DNA of 27,454 nt, taken from Alphaproteobacteria bacterium. GTDB lineage: Bacteria > Pseudomonadota > Alphaproteobacteria > VGEJ01. Below are positions 1 to 7,878 of the stretch, one piece after another. A program made the translations under genes and the position numbers. Every line of letters begins with the position of its first letter. Positions within the stretch are counted from its first letter, which is position 1. Below the pieces are notes generated by a model that was not told where the DNA came from, searched no databases, and saw only the letters and a list, made by a program, of their open reading frames with translations. The stretch lies in assembly GCA_016869335.1 (NCBI GenBank), contig VGEJ01000001.1:1-27454 (forward strand). Reading direction: 5' to 3'.

Positions 1-628
1 TGCGCCACTCGACCTCGCGGTGGAGGTGGCCGAGGAGCTCGGCCTGCCGGTGATGACCCACATCGACACCCCGCCGCCCTCGCGCCGCGAGGTGCTCGAC
101 CGCCTGCGTCCGGGCGACATCCTCACCCATTGCTTCCGCCCGTTCCCCAACGCCCCAATCGATCGCCGGCGGGCGCTCCGCACCGAGGTGCGGGAGGCGC
201 GCGAGCGCGGCATCATCTTCGATATCGGGCACGGCAAGGGCAGCTTCGCCTTCCCCGTCGGCCGAGCCATGCTCGAGCAGGGATTCCTGCCCGACGTCAT
301 CTCGAGCGACGTGCACTCACTCAGCGCGCGCGGACCCGCCGTCGACCTCGCCGAGACGATGTCGAAGTTCACCTGCCTCGGCATGGGGCTGGTGGAGGTG
401 ATTGCGGCCGTCACCGCGGGTCCGGCCCGCGCGCTGCGCCGGCCCGACCTCGGCACGCTGCGGGTCGGCGCCGTCGGCGATGCCACCGTGTTCGAGCTGC
501 GCGAGGGGCGCTTCACCTACGTCGATGCGCCGGGCGAGCACATGGTCGGAACGCACCGAATCGCGCCGCGCCTGATGGTGGTCGGCGGCCGCCTCTGGCA
601 CGAGGCGCCGGCCGCGCCATCCGCCTGA
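1..628 (+). CDS. Amidohydrolase/deacetylase-family metallohydrolase, 3' part
   Basis: The reading frame is open to the left edge of the window, so the start and N-terminal half are missing; about 208 codons remain. The product resembles the C-terminal half of dihydroorotase-like amidohydrolases of the amidohydrolase/deacetylase subgroup, which hydrolyse amide bonds with one or two divalent metals in a TIM barrel. Visible candidate metal ligands lie in the THI, THCF, DIGHG and SSDVH segments, in the order expected of the later barrel strands. The protein ends with the small beta-domain typical of the superfamily (GAVGDATVFEL, then VVGGRLW). The HxH motif of strand 1 would lie upstream of the window. 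The substrate cannot be told; D-amino-acid deacylase and dihydroorotase-like activities are both known in this subgroup. The family call is fairly secure, the specificity is not. Confidence 0.8.
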   Translation, partial: APLDLAVEVAEELGLPVMTHIDTPPPSRREVLDRLRPGDILTHCFRPFPNAPIDRRRALRTEVREARERGIIFDIGHGKGSFAFPVGRAMLEQGFLPDVISSDVHSLSARGPAVDLAETMSKFTCLGMGLVEVIAAVTAGPARALRRPDLGTLRVGAVGDATVFELREGRFTYVDAPGEHMVGTHRIAPRLMVVGGRLWHEAPAAPSA

Positions 629-641
629 CGGCCGACGGCGA

Positions 642-891
642 ATGACCCGGTTCGCCGGCAGGGTGGCGATTGTCACGGGCGCCGGCGCCGGCATCGGCCG
701 TGCCATCGCACTCCGCTCGGCACGCTGGTCCCGTCGGCCGGGTCGGAGCCCCTGAGGACGTAGCTGCCGCGGTGGCATTCCTGGCCTCGGACGAGGCGAG
801 TTTCATCTCAGGCGCCAATCTGTGCGTGGACGCCGGGTTGACCGCCGGCATGGCGCCGATGATTGAGGAGCTGACACTGGAACCCGGGTGA
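642..891 (+). pseudogene. Short-chain dehydrogenase remnant with internal deletion
   Basis: An ATG at 642 begins a perfect SDR N-terminus (MTRFAGRVAIVTGAGAGIGR) containing the TGxxxGIG cofactor motif. The frame then ends at a TGA within about 40 codons. From about 722 a different frame gives a typical SDR C-terminus: PVGRVGAPEDVAAAVAFLAS, then SFISGANLCVDAG, with the stop at 889-891. A normal SDR has about 250 residues. Here only about 25 from the front and 55-60 from the back survive, so the NNAG motif and the catalytic Ser-Tyr-Lys segment are gone and the two ends are out of frame. The remnant sits 13 nt after the amidohydrolase and probably belonged to its operon. It should not be annotated as a working oxidoreductase. 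Confidence 0.85.
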
Positions 892-913
892 CTCCGGCTG
901 AGCCGGACCCGGC

Positions 914-1273
914 TTAGTTGGTGCCGTTGGCGGCCTTGTCGAGGTCGACGTAACCGCGCTCGATGGCGCGGCGGAGCGCTTCGAAGGCGCGCATGCCCTC
1001 GAGGTACGTCTTCCGCAGACTCCTCAACGACACCAGCGCCGCCTCGTCGGGCCAGTCCGGCCCGTAACCGCCCACGAAGAGCGCCAAAGCCGCATCGAGG
1101 TAGCCGGCGCGCAGCCGTGCCACGGCGACCGCGAACTCGAGGAACTTGTCGCGGTTCAATGTCGGGATGTGGGCGTGAATGATCTCGCGGTTGGCTACCC
1201 GGACGCCATTCTCGACATCCTCGAGGAACTGCTTGTGGGCGATGAGGTTCTGGTAGTCTTGGGTGTGCGGCAT
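914..1273 (-). CDS. Hypothetical protein, 119 aa
   Basis: I do not recognise this protein. The start chosen is the ATG at 1273 (MPHTQDYQNL), preceded by a good AGGAG site about 5 nt away; an upstream start in the same frame would add 21 residues without a ribosome site. The product is soluble-looking, with no signal peptide or membrane segment. It is mostly helical in appearance, with an Arg/Glu-rich C-terminal helix (LRKTYLEGMRAFEALRRAIE). Codon use is GC-rich like the neighbours, which supports a real gene. It is downstream of the SDR on the same strand, separated by 88 nt that contain a possible hairpin, so cotranscription is uncertain. Confidence 0.65.
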   Translation of the reverse strand: MPHTQDYQNLIAHKQFLEDVENGVRVANREIIHAHIPTLNRDKFLEFAVAVARLRAGYLDAALALFVGGYGPDWPDEAALVSLRSLRKTYLEGMRAFEALRRAIERGYVDLDKAANGTN

Positions 1274-1337
1274 GACGCTCCTGCCAGGCTGCAGGGGCGA
1301 GCCTAGTGCGCTGCCGCTTAAGATCTGCTTTCGCAAT

Positions 1338-1356
1338 CCCGCCAGCGCGGGGCGGG
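1338..1356 (-). terminator. Possible terminator hairpin after the SDR gene
   Basis: CCCGCC (1338-1343) can pair with GGCGGG (1351-1356) across a 7-nt loop, immediately after the SDR stop on the minus strand. There is no following T-run, so it may only be a mild attenuator or an mRNA 3'-end stabiliser between the SDR gene and the 119-aa protein gene. Confidence 0.3.
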
Positions 1357-1361
1357 TACCC

Positions 1362-2114
1362 TCAATAGGTAGCCCGGCCCCCGGAGAGATCGAACACCGC
1401 GCCGGTCGAGAACGTGCAGTCCTCCGAGGCGAGCCACGCCACCAGGGCGCCCACTTCCTCGACCTTGCCGAAGCGGCCCATCGGGATCTTCGAAAGCATG
1501 TAGTCGATGTGAGCCTGCGTCATCTGCTTGAAGATATCGGTCTTGATGACCGCCGGGGTCACGCAGTTCACGCGAACCCCGCTACCGGCCAGTTCCTTGC
1601 CGAGCGATTTGGTGAGGCCGATGACGCCGGCCTTGGCCGCGCTGTAGGCGGGAGCGTTCGGGTTGCCTTCCTTGCCGGCGATCGAGGCGATGTTGACGAT
1701 GCGGCCGTAGTCCTGGGCCAGCATGTGCGGCACCAGCGCCTTGCAGCAGATGAACACGCCGGTGAGATCGGTCGTGATCACGCGCGTCCAGTCGGCCAGG
1801 GAGTACTCCCATGTCTTCTGATTGGGACCGGAGATCCCGGCGTTGTTGACCAGCACGTCGGCCTTGCCGAACCGCGCGATGGTTGCATCGCGCCCCCGAT
1901 CGACCGCCGCCTCATCGCTCACATCGACGGCCAGCGCCGCGACGCGGTTGCTGCCGCCGAGCGCCCCGACCGCTTGATCGAGGACGCTCGCGTCGGCATC
2001 CCAAACCATGACGTTCGCCTCCGAGGCGAGCAGGCGCTCGGCAATGGCGAGGCCGATGCCACGACCGCCCCCGGTCACGATGGCCGTGCGTCCCCTGAGG
2101 TCGTAGCGGTTCAT
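1362..2114 (-). CDS. SDR-family NAD(P)-dependent oxidoreductase
   Basis: This is a complete classical short-chain dehydrogenase of 250 aa. The ATG at 2114 is chosen because it begins the usual N-terminus (MNRYDLRGRTAIVTGG) and has GGAGG about 5 nt upstream. The cofactor motif TGGGRGIG is at residues 14-21, NNAG at 90-93, the catalytic Ser near 144, and Tyr157/Lys161 in YSAAK. An acidic residue at the end of beta-2 (VWDAD, Asp39) points to NAD(H) rather than NADP(H), by the usual rule for the family. It resembles 3-oxoacyl-ACP reductase-type and sugar-alcohol dehydrogenase SDRs; sequence alone does not decide the substrate. It lies 61 nt downstream of a small lipoprotein gene on the same strand. 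Confidence 0.9.
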   Translation of the reverse strand: MNRYDLRGRTAIVTGGGRGIGLAIAERLLASEANVMVWDADASVLDQAVGALGGSNRVAALAVDVSDEAAVDRGRDATIARFGKADVLVNNAGISGPNQKTWEYSLADWTRVITTDLTGVFICCKALVPHMLAQDYGRIVNIASIAGKEGNPNAPAYSAAKAGVIGLTKSLGKELAGSGVRVNCVTPAVIKTDIFKQMTQAHIDYMLSKIPMGRFGKVEEVGALVAWLASEDCTFSTGAVFDLSGGRATY

Positions 2115-2175
2115 GGTGTCCTCCGTGCGTGCGGCCGCGAGTGTTTCGGAAGCGCTCGGCGTTGGCAAGGTACGA

Positions 2176-2358
2176 TCAGCGCGGCATGACTGGGTGACCG
2201 CTCGCGTCATGCTCGGGCGTGAGCGCTCGCAGGTCGGGCTCCAACCACTCCTGGCCGAGATAGTCGTCGCGCAGCACTGTGTCGAAGTTCAGGCCGCCGC
2301 AACCGCTCAACGTAATGAGGGCGCCCAGGGCTGCGAGACCTCGTAATGCGCGGCGCAT
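2176..2358 (-). CDS. Small predicted lipoprotein, 60 aa
   Basis: The protein starts MRRALRGLAALGALITLSGC: a positively charged n-region, a hydrophobic stretch, and a lipobox LSGC with the acceptor Cys at residue 20. The mature part of about 40 residues (ending HPVMPR) has no recognisable domain. The likely fate is lipid attachment and anchoring in the inner or outer membrane. The family is unknown to me. The gene diverges from the amidase operon, with 74 nt between the two starts. The ribosome site is weak (GGCGGG-like), and the small size leaves some doubt that it is expressed. Confidence 0.6.
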   Translation of the reverse strand: MRRALRGLAALGALITLSGCGGLNFDTVLRDDYLGQEWLEPDLRALTPEHDASGHPVMPR

Positions 2359-2371
2359 GATCTGCCCGCCG

Positions 2372-2400
2372 TTGCCACGTCAATCTGCGACAGCAACAAT
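2372..2400 (+). promoter_or_regulatory. Candidate sigma-70 promoter of the amidase operon
   Basis: TTGCCA (2372-2377) and AACAAT (2395-2400) are separated by exactly 17 nt, matching 5 of 6 and 4 of 6 consensus bases. Transcription would start near 2407, about 26 nt before the amidase ATG and with its GGAGG in the leader. Confidence 0.4.
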
Positions 2401-2432
2401 AGCACTCGCTGGGCGCCCAACCGGAGGACCCG

Positions 2433-3833
2433 ATGTCCGATGACCTTTCCTACACCCCGGCGACCGAGCTGGTCGCCGCCTATCGGTCGCGAAAGCTCTC
2501 GCCGGTGGAGGCCACCGCGGCGGCCCTGGCCCGGATCGAGAAACACAATCCGCGGCTCAACGCATTCTACCTCGTCGATGCCGAGGGCGCGCTTCGCACC
2601 GCGCGGGACTCGGAGGCGCGCTGGTTGCGCGCGGCGCCGCTGGGCCCGCTCGACGGGGTGCCGATGTCGATCAAGGACCATCAGCTGACCAAGGGGTGGC
2701 CGAGCCCGCGCGGCTCGCGCACCACCGACGCCACCGAGCAGTGGGTCGAGGACGGTCCGGCCGTGGCCCGCCTGCGCGAGTCAGGTGCGGTGTTCCTCGG
2801 CAAGACCACGATGCCGGAGTTCGGCTGGAAGGGCGTCAACGACAGCGTTCTGTTCGGCATCACCCGCAATCCCTGGAACCCCGACAAGACGCCGGGGGGA
2901 TCGAGCGGCGGCGCTTCGGCGGCGGTCGCCGCCGGCATGGGACCGCTCGCGCTTGGCAGCGACGGTGGCGGCTCGATCCGCATCCCCTGCGCTTTCACCG
3001 GATTGGTCGGGCTCAAGGCGACGTACGGCCGCGTGCCGATGCACCCGCCCAGCCCCTACGGCACAATCTCCCATGTCGGACCGATGAGCCGCACCGTCGC
3101 TGACTGTGCGCTGATGATGAACGTGATCGCCCGGCCGGACCCGCGTGACTGGTTCGCCCTCCCGGCGGACCAAGCCGACTACCTGGCCGGCCTCGATGAC
3201 GGGATCAAGGGGCGCAAAGTCGCGTTCAGTGCCAACCTCGGCTACGCCAAAGTCGATCCCGAGGTCGCCGGTATCGTTGCCGCCGCGGCGCAGCGCTTCG
3301 CCGCGCTGGGCGCGATCGTCGAGGCCCGGGATCCCGGGTTCGCCGATCCCACGGACTACTTCCTGATCCACTGGCAGGTCGGCTCCACCAACGCGCTGCG
3401 CGCGTTCTCGCCCGAGAAAGTCAGCCTCGTCGATCCCGGGCTGGTTGAGTTCGCCGAGGCCGGCAAGCGCGTGAGCATCGTGCAGTACCTGGCAGCGGTC
3501 GCCGAGCGCACCAGGCTTGGCGTTCACATGAACCGCTTCCACGAGAACTGGGACCTGCTACTCACGCCGGCGCTGGCGGTGCCGGCGTTCGACGTCGGGC
3601 TGCTCGCGCCGCCCGGATACGACGGCCTCGCCTGGCTGCAGTGGACGCCCTTCAGCTATCCCTTCAACCTGACGCAGCAACCGGCTGTGGTGGTGCCCTG
3701 CGGCTTTACCAGGGCGGGTCTGCCGATTGGCCTGCAGATCGTCGGCAACAAGTACCGGGAGGCACTGGTTCTGCGCGCGGCGCGGGCCTATGAGACAGCC
3801 TATCCGTTGACCGAGCGCCGGCCACTCTTGTAA
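2433..3833 (+). CDS. Amidase (amidase-signature family)
   Basis: This 466-aa protein is an amidase-signature hydrolase. It has the Ser-cisSer-Lys triad: Lys81 in PMSIKDH, Ser157/158 in PGGSSGGAS, and Ser181 in GSDGGGSIRIP, all at normal spacing. Length is usual for a free-standing amidase. The ATG at 2433 follows GGAGG by 6-7 nt. There is no GatB or GatC partner nearby, so a tRNA amidotransferase role is unlikely. It is the first gene of an operon, 12 nt ahead of the NAD(P)HX repair gene, which itself overlaps malonyl-CoA decarboxylase. A malonamidase-like activity (malonamate to malonate) would suit that neighbour, but this is only inference. Other short-chain or aryl amides are equally possible. 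Predicted cytoplasmic; no signal peptide. Confidence 0.9.
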   Translation: MSDDLSYTPATELVAAYRSRKLSPVEATAAALARIEKHNPRLNAFYLVDAEGALRTARDSEARWLRAAPLGPLDGVPMSIKDHQLTKGWPSPRGSRTTDATEQWVEDGPAVARLRESGAVFLGKTTMPEFGWKGVNDSVLFGITRNPWNPDKTPGGSSGGASAAVAAGMGPLALGSDGGGSIRIPCAFTGLVGLKATYGRVPMHPPSPYGTISHVGPMSRTVADCALMMNVIARPDPRDWFALPADQADYLAGLDDGIKGRKVAFSANLGYAKVDPEVAGIVAAAAQRFAALGAIVEARDPGFADPTDYFLIHWQVGSTNALRAFSPEKVSLVDPGLVEFAEAGKRVSIVQYLAAVAERTRLGVHMNRFHENWDLLLTPALAVPAFDVGLLAPPGYDGLAWLQWTPFSYPFNLTQQPAVVVPCGFTRAGLPIGLQIVGNKYREALVLRAARAYETAYPLTERRPLL

Positions 3834-3845
3834 CCGGCTCGGCGC

Positions 3846-5342
3846 ATGGCAGGGCGGATCGGCGAGGGGGCGCTGCTGACAGTCGCCGAGATGGCGGCGG
3901 CGGATGCGCTGACCATCCGCCGCGGCGTATCGGGCGGGACACTGATGGAAGCGGCCGGCGCCGCCGTGGCCGCCGCGATCCAGCGGCGCTGGACGCCGCG
4001 CCCGACGCTGGTGATGTGCGGGCCCGGCAACAACGGCGGCGATGGCTTCGTCGCGGCGCGCCATCTCAGCGAAGCCGGCTGGCCGGTGCGTCTCGCCCTA
4101 TCGGTCGAGAAGGCGAGCCTCTCGGGCGACGCCGCGCTTATGGCCGGGCGGTGGGTGGGGCCGATGGCGGACTTCGACCCGGCGGCGCTGGCGGATGCGG
4201 CGCTGGTCGTCGACGCGATGTTCGGCGCCGGGCTGTCGCGGCCGATCGCGGGGGTTTACCGGCAGGTGGTTGACGCGCTCGCGGCTTCGGGCAAACCGTG
4301 CGTTGCCATCGATGTGCCGAGCGGCGTGCAGGGCGACACGGGCGCCGTGCTCGGTGCGGGCGTGCCCGCGGCGCTCACGGTGAGCTTCTTCCGGCGCCGG
4401 CCGGCGCACTGGCTCTATCCTGGCCGCCGCCTGTGCGGCGTCGCGGAGGTCGCCGACATCGGCATCCCCGACGATGTACTCGATGACATCCGGCCGCGGC
4501 TCCATGAGAACGGGCCGGCGCAGTGGCTCCACCATTTCCCGTGGCCACGGCCGGATGGGCACAAGTACACGCGGGGCAGCGCCGTCGTGGTGTCCGGCGG
4601 CGCCGGCCAGACGGGGGCGGCGCGCCTTGCGGCGCGTGCCGCGCTGCGCGTGGGCGCCGGGCTCGTCACTGTCGCCGGCCCGTCCGAGGCCCTGCTCGTC
4701 AATGCGGCACACCTCACCGCCGTGATGACGGCGAGCCTCTCCGGAGCGGAAGCCTTTGGCGCGTTGCTCGAGGACGAGCGCAAGAACGCGATCCTGATCG
4801 GACCGGGCAACGGCGTCGGACCGGCGACGCGAGAGCGCCTGTTGCTGGCGGTGCGGGCCGGGCGCGCCGTGGTGGCGGACGCCGATGCACTGACCAGCCT
4901 CGGGGGCGACCTCACGGCCCTGCGGGAGGCGGTCGCCGCGCCGACGTTGTTGACACCACATGAAGGCGAGTTCGCGCGTCTGTTCGGCGGCGTCGTGGAC
5001 GCCGGTCAGGACAAGGTGGCGCGCGCGCGCGCCGCGGCACGGCTGACAGGTGCCTGCGTCCTGCTCAAGGGACCCGATACGGTGATCGCCGCGCCCGAGG
5101 GCACGGCGCTGATCAACGGCAACGCTCCACCCGAGCTCGCCACGGCCGGCACCGGCGACGTGCTGGCCGGGCTTGCGGTTGGCCTGCTCGCTCAGGGCAT
5201 GCCGTTGCCGGCGGCCGCCGCCGCTGCCGCATGGCTGCACGGCGAGGCTGCCACCGCGGTGGGCCCGGGCCTGATCGCCGAGGACTTGAGCGAGGCGCTG
5301 CCACCCATCCTGCGCCGGCTCAGGGAGGCGACCGATGCCTGA
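3846..5342 (+). CDS. nnr: Bifunctional NAD(P)HX epimerase / ADP-dependent NAD(P)HX dehydratase
   Basis: This 498-aa enzyme repairs hydrated NADH and NADPH. The N-terminal YjeF_N epimerase half (about 1-220) carries PGNNGGDG at 60-67, VVDAMFGAGL at 121-130 and the IDVPSG segment around Asp156. The C-terminal YjeF_C dehydratase half (about 230-498) has the kinase-like fold signatures KYTRGSAVVVSGG near 240-252, LTPHEGEFARL at 369-379 and AGTGDVLAG at 434-442. These include the ADP/substrate-binding glycine-rich loop and the GTGD aspartate. Length and order match E. coli Nnr (YjeF). The ATG at 3846 is kept because the epimerase homology begins about 10 residues later; the ribosome site is weak, so translation may depend on reinitiation after the amidase stop 12 nt upstream. 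The 3' end overlaps the next gene by 8 nt. Confidence 0.95.
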   Translation: MAGRIGEGALLTVAEMAAADALTIRRGVSGGTLMEAAGAAVAAAIQRRWTPRPTLVMCGPGNNGGDGFVAARHLSEAGWPVRLALSVEKASLSGDAALMAGRWVGPMADFDPAALADAALVVDAMFGAGLSRPIAGVYRQVVDALAASGKPCVAIDVPSGVQGDTGAVLGAGVPAALTVSFFRRRPAHWLYPGRRLCGVAEVADIGIPDDVLDDIRPRLHENGPAQWLHHFPWPRPDGHKYTRGSAVVVSGGAGQTGAARLAARAALRVGAGLVTVAGPSEALLVNAAHLTAVMTASLSGAEAFGALLEDERKNAILIGPGNGVGPATRERLLLAVRAGRAVVADADALTSLGGDLTALREAVAAPTLLTPHEGEFARLFGGVVDAGQDKVARARAAARLTGACVLLKGPDTVIAAPEGTALINGNAPPELATAGTGDVLAGLAVGLLAQGMPLPAAAAAAAWLHGEAATAVGPGLIAEDLSEALPPILRRLREATDA

Positions 5343-6771
5343 GGGTTTTGGCCTCGTCGATCGCACGCTGCGCCGTCTCCGCCGGGCGTGGCGCGAGGTG
5401 CCGCGCGTTGCATTTCCGGGCCGCGCAGAGGCGCTGCGTCCTGACCTGCCTGACGACGACCTCGTGCGCCTGCGCGAGCAGCTCTCGGCATGCCTGCGGG
5501 GCACCGGCGGCGAGGTGTCGGCGCGAGCCCGCGCGGCCGAGCTCGGCCGCTCCTACATCGGCCTCAGCGCCGCGGGGCGGCTCCGCTTCCTCCGCCTTCT
5601 CGCGGGCGAGTTCGCGACCGATCGCGCGGCGATCGACCAGGCCGTTCGAGCCTGGCGGGGCGCCGTCACCGACGATGGCTACCGCGCGGCCGAGGCGGAA
5701 CTGCGACGGGCGCTGGTCGCCCCGCGGCTGCGCCTCCTCACCCAGTTCAACGATTTGCCCGGCGGGGTGAAGTTCCTGGTCGATCTCCGCGCCGAACTCC
5801 TCGGCCATCACGGGGACGCCGCGCTCGCGGCCCTGGAGGATGACCTTCGCGGCCTCCTCGCGTCGTGGTTCGACGCCGGCTTCCTCGACTTGCAGCGCAT
5901 CACATGGGCCGCCCCGGCAGCGCTCCTCGAGAAGCTGATCGCCTATGAGGCCGTGCACGAAATCCGTTCGTGGCAGGATCTCAAGGACCGATTGGACCGG
6001 GACCGCCGCTGTTACGCCTTCTTCCACCCGAGCATGCCGCACGAGCCGCTGATCTTCGTCGAGGTGGCGCTGGTCAACGGTCTTGCCGACCGCATCACGA
6101 CGCTGCTCGACGACAGCGCCCCGGTGAGCGACACGGAGCAGGCCGATACGGCGATCTTCTATTCCATCTCGAACTGCCAGCGCGGCCTGGCCGGGGTCAA
6201 CTTTGGCAGCCTGCTGATCAAGCGCGTGGTCGACGATCTGGCGCGCGAACTGCCGGCGATCCGCGTGTTCGCCACGCTCTCGCCGATGCCGCGTTTCCGC
6301 GCCTGGATCGACGAGCGCCTTGAGCGGGACGACACGCCGCTGTTGGCTCCGAGCGATGTGCGCACGATCGAGGAGCTGGCCGGCGGCGCGTATGGGCCGC
6401 AGGCCTTGCGTGCGCTGCTCGACCGCCCCGACTGGCATCGCGATGGCGCGGTGGCCGCTGCGCTGCGGCCCGTCGTGATGCGCCTCGGCGCGGTGTATCT
6501 GCTGGAAGCCAAGCGCGCGAAGGGCGGCCATGCGGCGCGCGACCGGGTCGCGCACTTCCATCTGTCAAACGGCGCCCGCATCGAGCGGCTCAATTGGCTG
6601 GCGAACCCGACGCCAGCGGGTCTCAGGCAGTCGGCCGGGCTGATGGTGAACTATCGCTACCGACTCGCCGACATCGAGGCCAACCACGAGAGCTATCGCG
6701 GCGCCGGCCACATCGCGGCACGCAAATCCGTGCGCCAGCTCCTGCGCCCCTCGCGCTCCGGCGTGCCTTAG
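5335..6771 (+). CDS. Malonyl-CoA decarboxylase
   Basis: This 478-aa protein belongs to the malonyl-CoA decarboxylase family (malonyl-CoA to acetyl-CoA plus CO2), with an N-terminal helical domain and a C-terminal acetyltransferase-like catalytic domain. Diagnostic segments are FFHPSMPHEPLIFVEVAL, IFYSISNCQRGLAGVNFGS (Ser277/Ser279), and HFHLSNGARIERLNW (His407 and His409), which carries the conserved catalytic His region. The ending, NYRYRLADIEANHESY, is also typical. The ATG at 5335 overlaps the stop of the NAD(P)HX repair gene by 8 nt, indicating translational coupling. No malonyl-CoA synthetase or malonate carrier (matB, matC) is next to it, unlike the rhizobial mat operon. The role could be malonate or malonamate use, or removal of excess malonyl-CoA. 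Its stop overlaps the stop of the convergent methyltransferase by 4 nt. Confidence 0.95.
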   Translation: MPEGFGLVDRTLRRLRRAWREVPRVAFPGRAEALRPDLPDDDLVRLREQLSACLRGTGGEVSARARAAELGRSYIGLSAAGRLRFLRLLAGEFATDRAAIDQAVRAWRGAVTDDGYRAAEAELRRALVAPRLRLLTQFNDLPGGVKFLVDLRAELLGHHGDAALAALEDDLRGLLASWFDAGFLDLQRITWAAPAALLEKLIAYEAVHEIRSWQDLKDRLDRDRRCYAFFHPSMPHEPLIFVEVALVNGLADRITTLLDDSAPVSDTEQADTAIFYSISNCQRGLAGVNFGSLLIKRVVDDLARELPAIRVFATLSPMPRFRAWIDERLERDDTPLLAPSDVRTIEELAGGAYGPQALRALLDRPDWHRDGAVAAALRPVVMRLGAVYLLEAKRAKGGHAARDRVAHFHLSNGARIERLNWLANPTPAGLRQSAGLMVNYRYRLADIEANHESYRGAGHIAARKSVRQLLRPSRSGVP

Positions 6772-7715
6772 GGCGCGCCACCCGCCCGCGGCGCGTCGGC
6801 CCCGGCGGCCGCGATCTCGCGTTTGAGCGTGAACTTGACCAGGCGCTCGCGATGGAAGCGCAAATAGTCGCGTCGGCGCTTGACCGCCGGGATGTGCTCC
6901 GTAGCGTCCTCCAAGTCATAACCGTTCTCGGCCGCCATCTGCTCAAAGCACGCGTAGTTGTAGAGCCAATCCTTGTGCGTGTAGCGCTCGACCGTCTGCT
7001 CGGCGTTCTCACAGAATGACGCCAGGAACACCGTCGGCCCGTGCATCATGTGGCGAGCGTTGGCCACGACGGCGCGCACATCTTCCAGGGGCATATGGGT
7101 GAAGACGGCGTAGGTCCAGATGAAATCGACCTTCTCACCATTCAGCCACGCCATGCTGTTGTCGCCATTGCGGAACAACCGCGGCTGTTTGGTTGCGGTC
7201 AGTCCAAGGGCATCGAGGCGCTGGCGACAGAATCGGAGCTGATTCTCGGAGGCGTCGTTGCCGGAGAACTTGCCCGGGTCGAGAAAGGACACGAAGTGCT
7301 GGGCCGAGCGGCCCTTGCCGACACCGAACTCATGGAGTCGGCTGTGCGGCTGCAGCCCGAATCGGCGGCAGATCTCGACATCCTCGGCGCCGCTCTGATA
7401 GATGGCCTGGACGGACGGATCCTCAAAGGGTCGTTCGGCACCCTCGCGGTCCTTGTAGTCGGCGTACCACTGGACATACGGCACGCCGCGCGCCTTGGCG
7501 ATCTCGATATCGAGCATATGCAGAGGCCCGCGAATGAACTTGACGTGCATCGATTTGTGGCGGCCACGCAACGCCTTACGCAAGCGCTTGGGAACCAGCG
7601 GACGGAGCAGCAGCAACGTCGACGCGCTGATTGCCCATACACTTCTCACCGCTTGAAGCAGGACCGCACGAGGCGCGCTCGCCATCGGCCCACTCTCCGA
7701 CACTGTTTCCCGCAT
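6768..7715 (-). CDS. Class I SAM-dependent methyltransferase
   Basis: The ATG at 7715 is preferred because GGGAGG lies 5 nt upstream; this gives 315 aa. Motif I of class I methyltransferases is visible as LHEFGVGKGRS (127-137), followed by an acidic residue region (GNDASENQL). A post-motif segment VDFIWTYAVFTHMPLEDV (196-213) has the usual form of small-molecule methyltransferases. Residues 14-42 form a hydrophobic stretch (VWAISASTLLLLRPLVP) that could be a membrane-associating helix. The C-terminus is basic and ends in a low-complexity Ala/Gly tail. The acceptor cannot be told. It is transcribed divergently from a PhyH-like oxygenase, which suggests joint regulation and possibly a shared pathway. 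Confidence 0.82.
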   Translation of the reverse strand: MRETVSESGPMASAPRAVLLQAVRSVWAISASTLLLLRPLVPKRLRKALRGRHKSMHVKFIRGPLHMLDIEIAKARGVPYVQWYADYKDREGAERPFEDPSVQAIYQSGAEDVEICRRFGLQPHSRLHEFGVGKGRSAQHFVSFLDPGKFSGNDASENQLRFCRQRLDALGLTATKQPRLFRNGDNSMAWLNGEKVDFIWTYAVFTHMPLEDVRAVVANARHMMHGPTVFLASFCENAEQTVERYTHKDWLYNYACFEQMAAENGYDLEDATEHIPAVKRRRDYLRFHRERLVKFTLKREIAAAGADAPRAGGAP

Positions 7716-7878
7716 GATGGCCTCCCAGAGGCGACACGAAACCCTGCCGCGCCGAGTCGAACAGGATACCTCGAGCCGGCACGGTGCCGAAACTGTTCGT
7801 CGAGGCGTGCGGCCTGTCACGGGGCGAGCTTCACGCGCCCCCTCGAACCAGCTAATAGTGATGCGTCCGAGGAATGCG
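7716..7878. promoter_or_regulatory. Shared divergent control region of methyltransferase and oxygenase genes
   Basis: This 163-nt stretch lies between the two divergent starts. I see ribosome sites at both ends (GGGAGG toward the methyltransferase, GAGGAA toward the oxygenase) but no convincing pair of promoter hexamers or clear operator repeat. An alternative oxygenase start at 7861 would lie in it but lacks a ribosome site. Confidence 0.4.

Noticed and set aside
4098..5504. 468-codon minus-strand frame across the NAD(P)HX repair gene
   Set aside because: Arg- and Gly-rich shadow of a well-supported gene; no recognisable motif.
7714..7878. N-terminal extension of the PhyH-like oxygenase from 7714
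   Set aside because: The extra residues are Arg/Ser-rich, lack a ribosome site and overlap the methyltransferase start.
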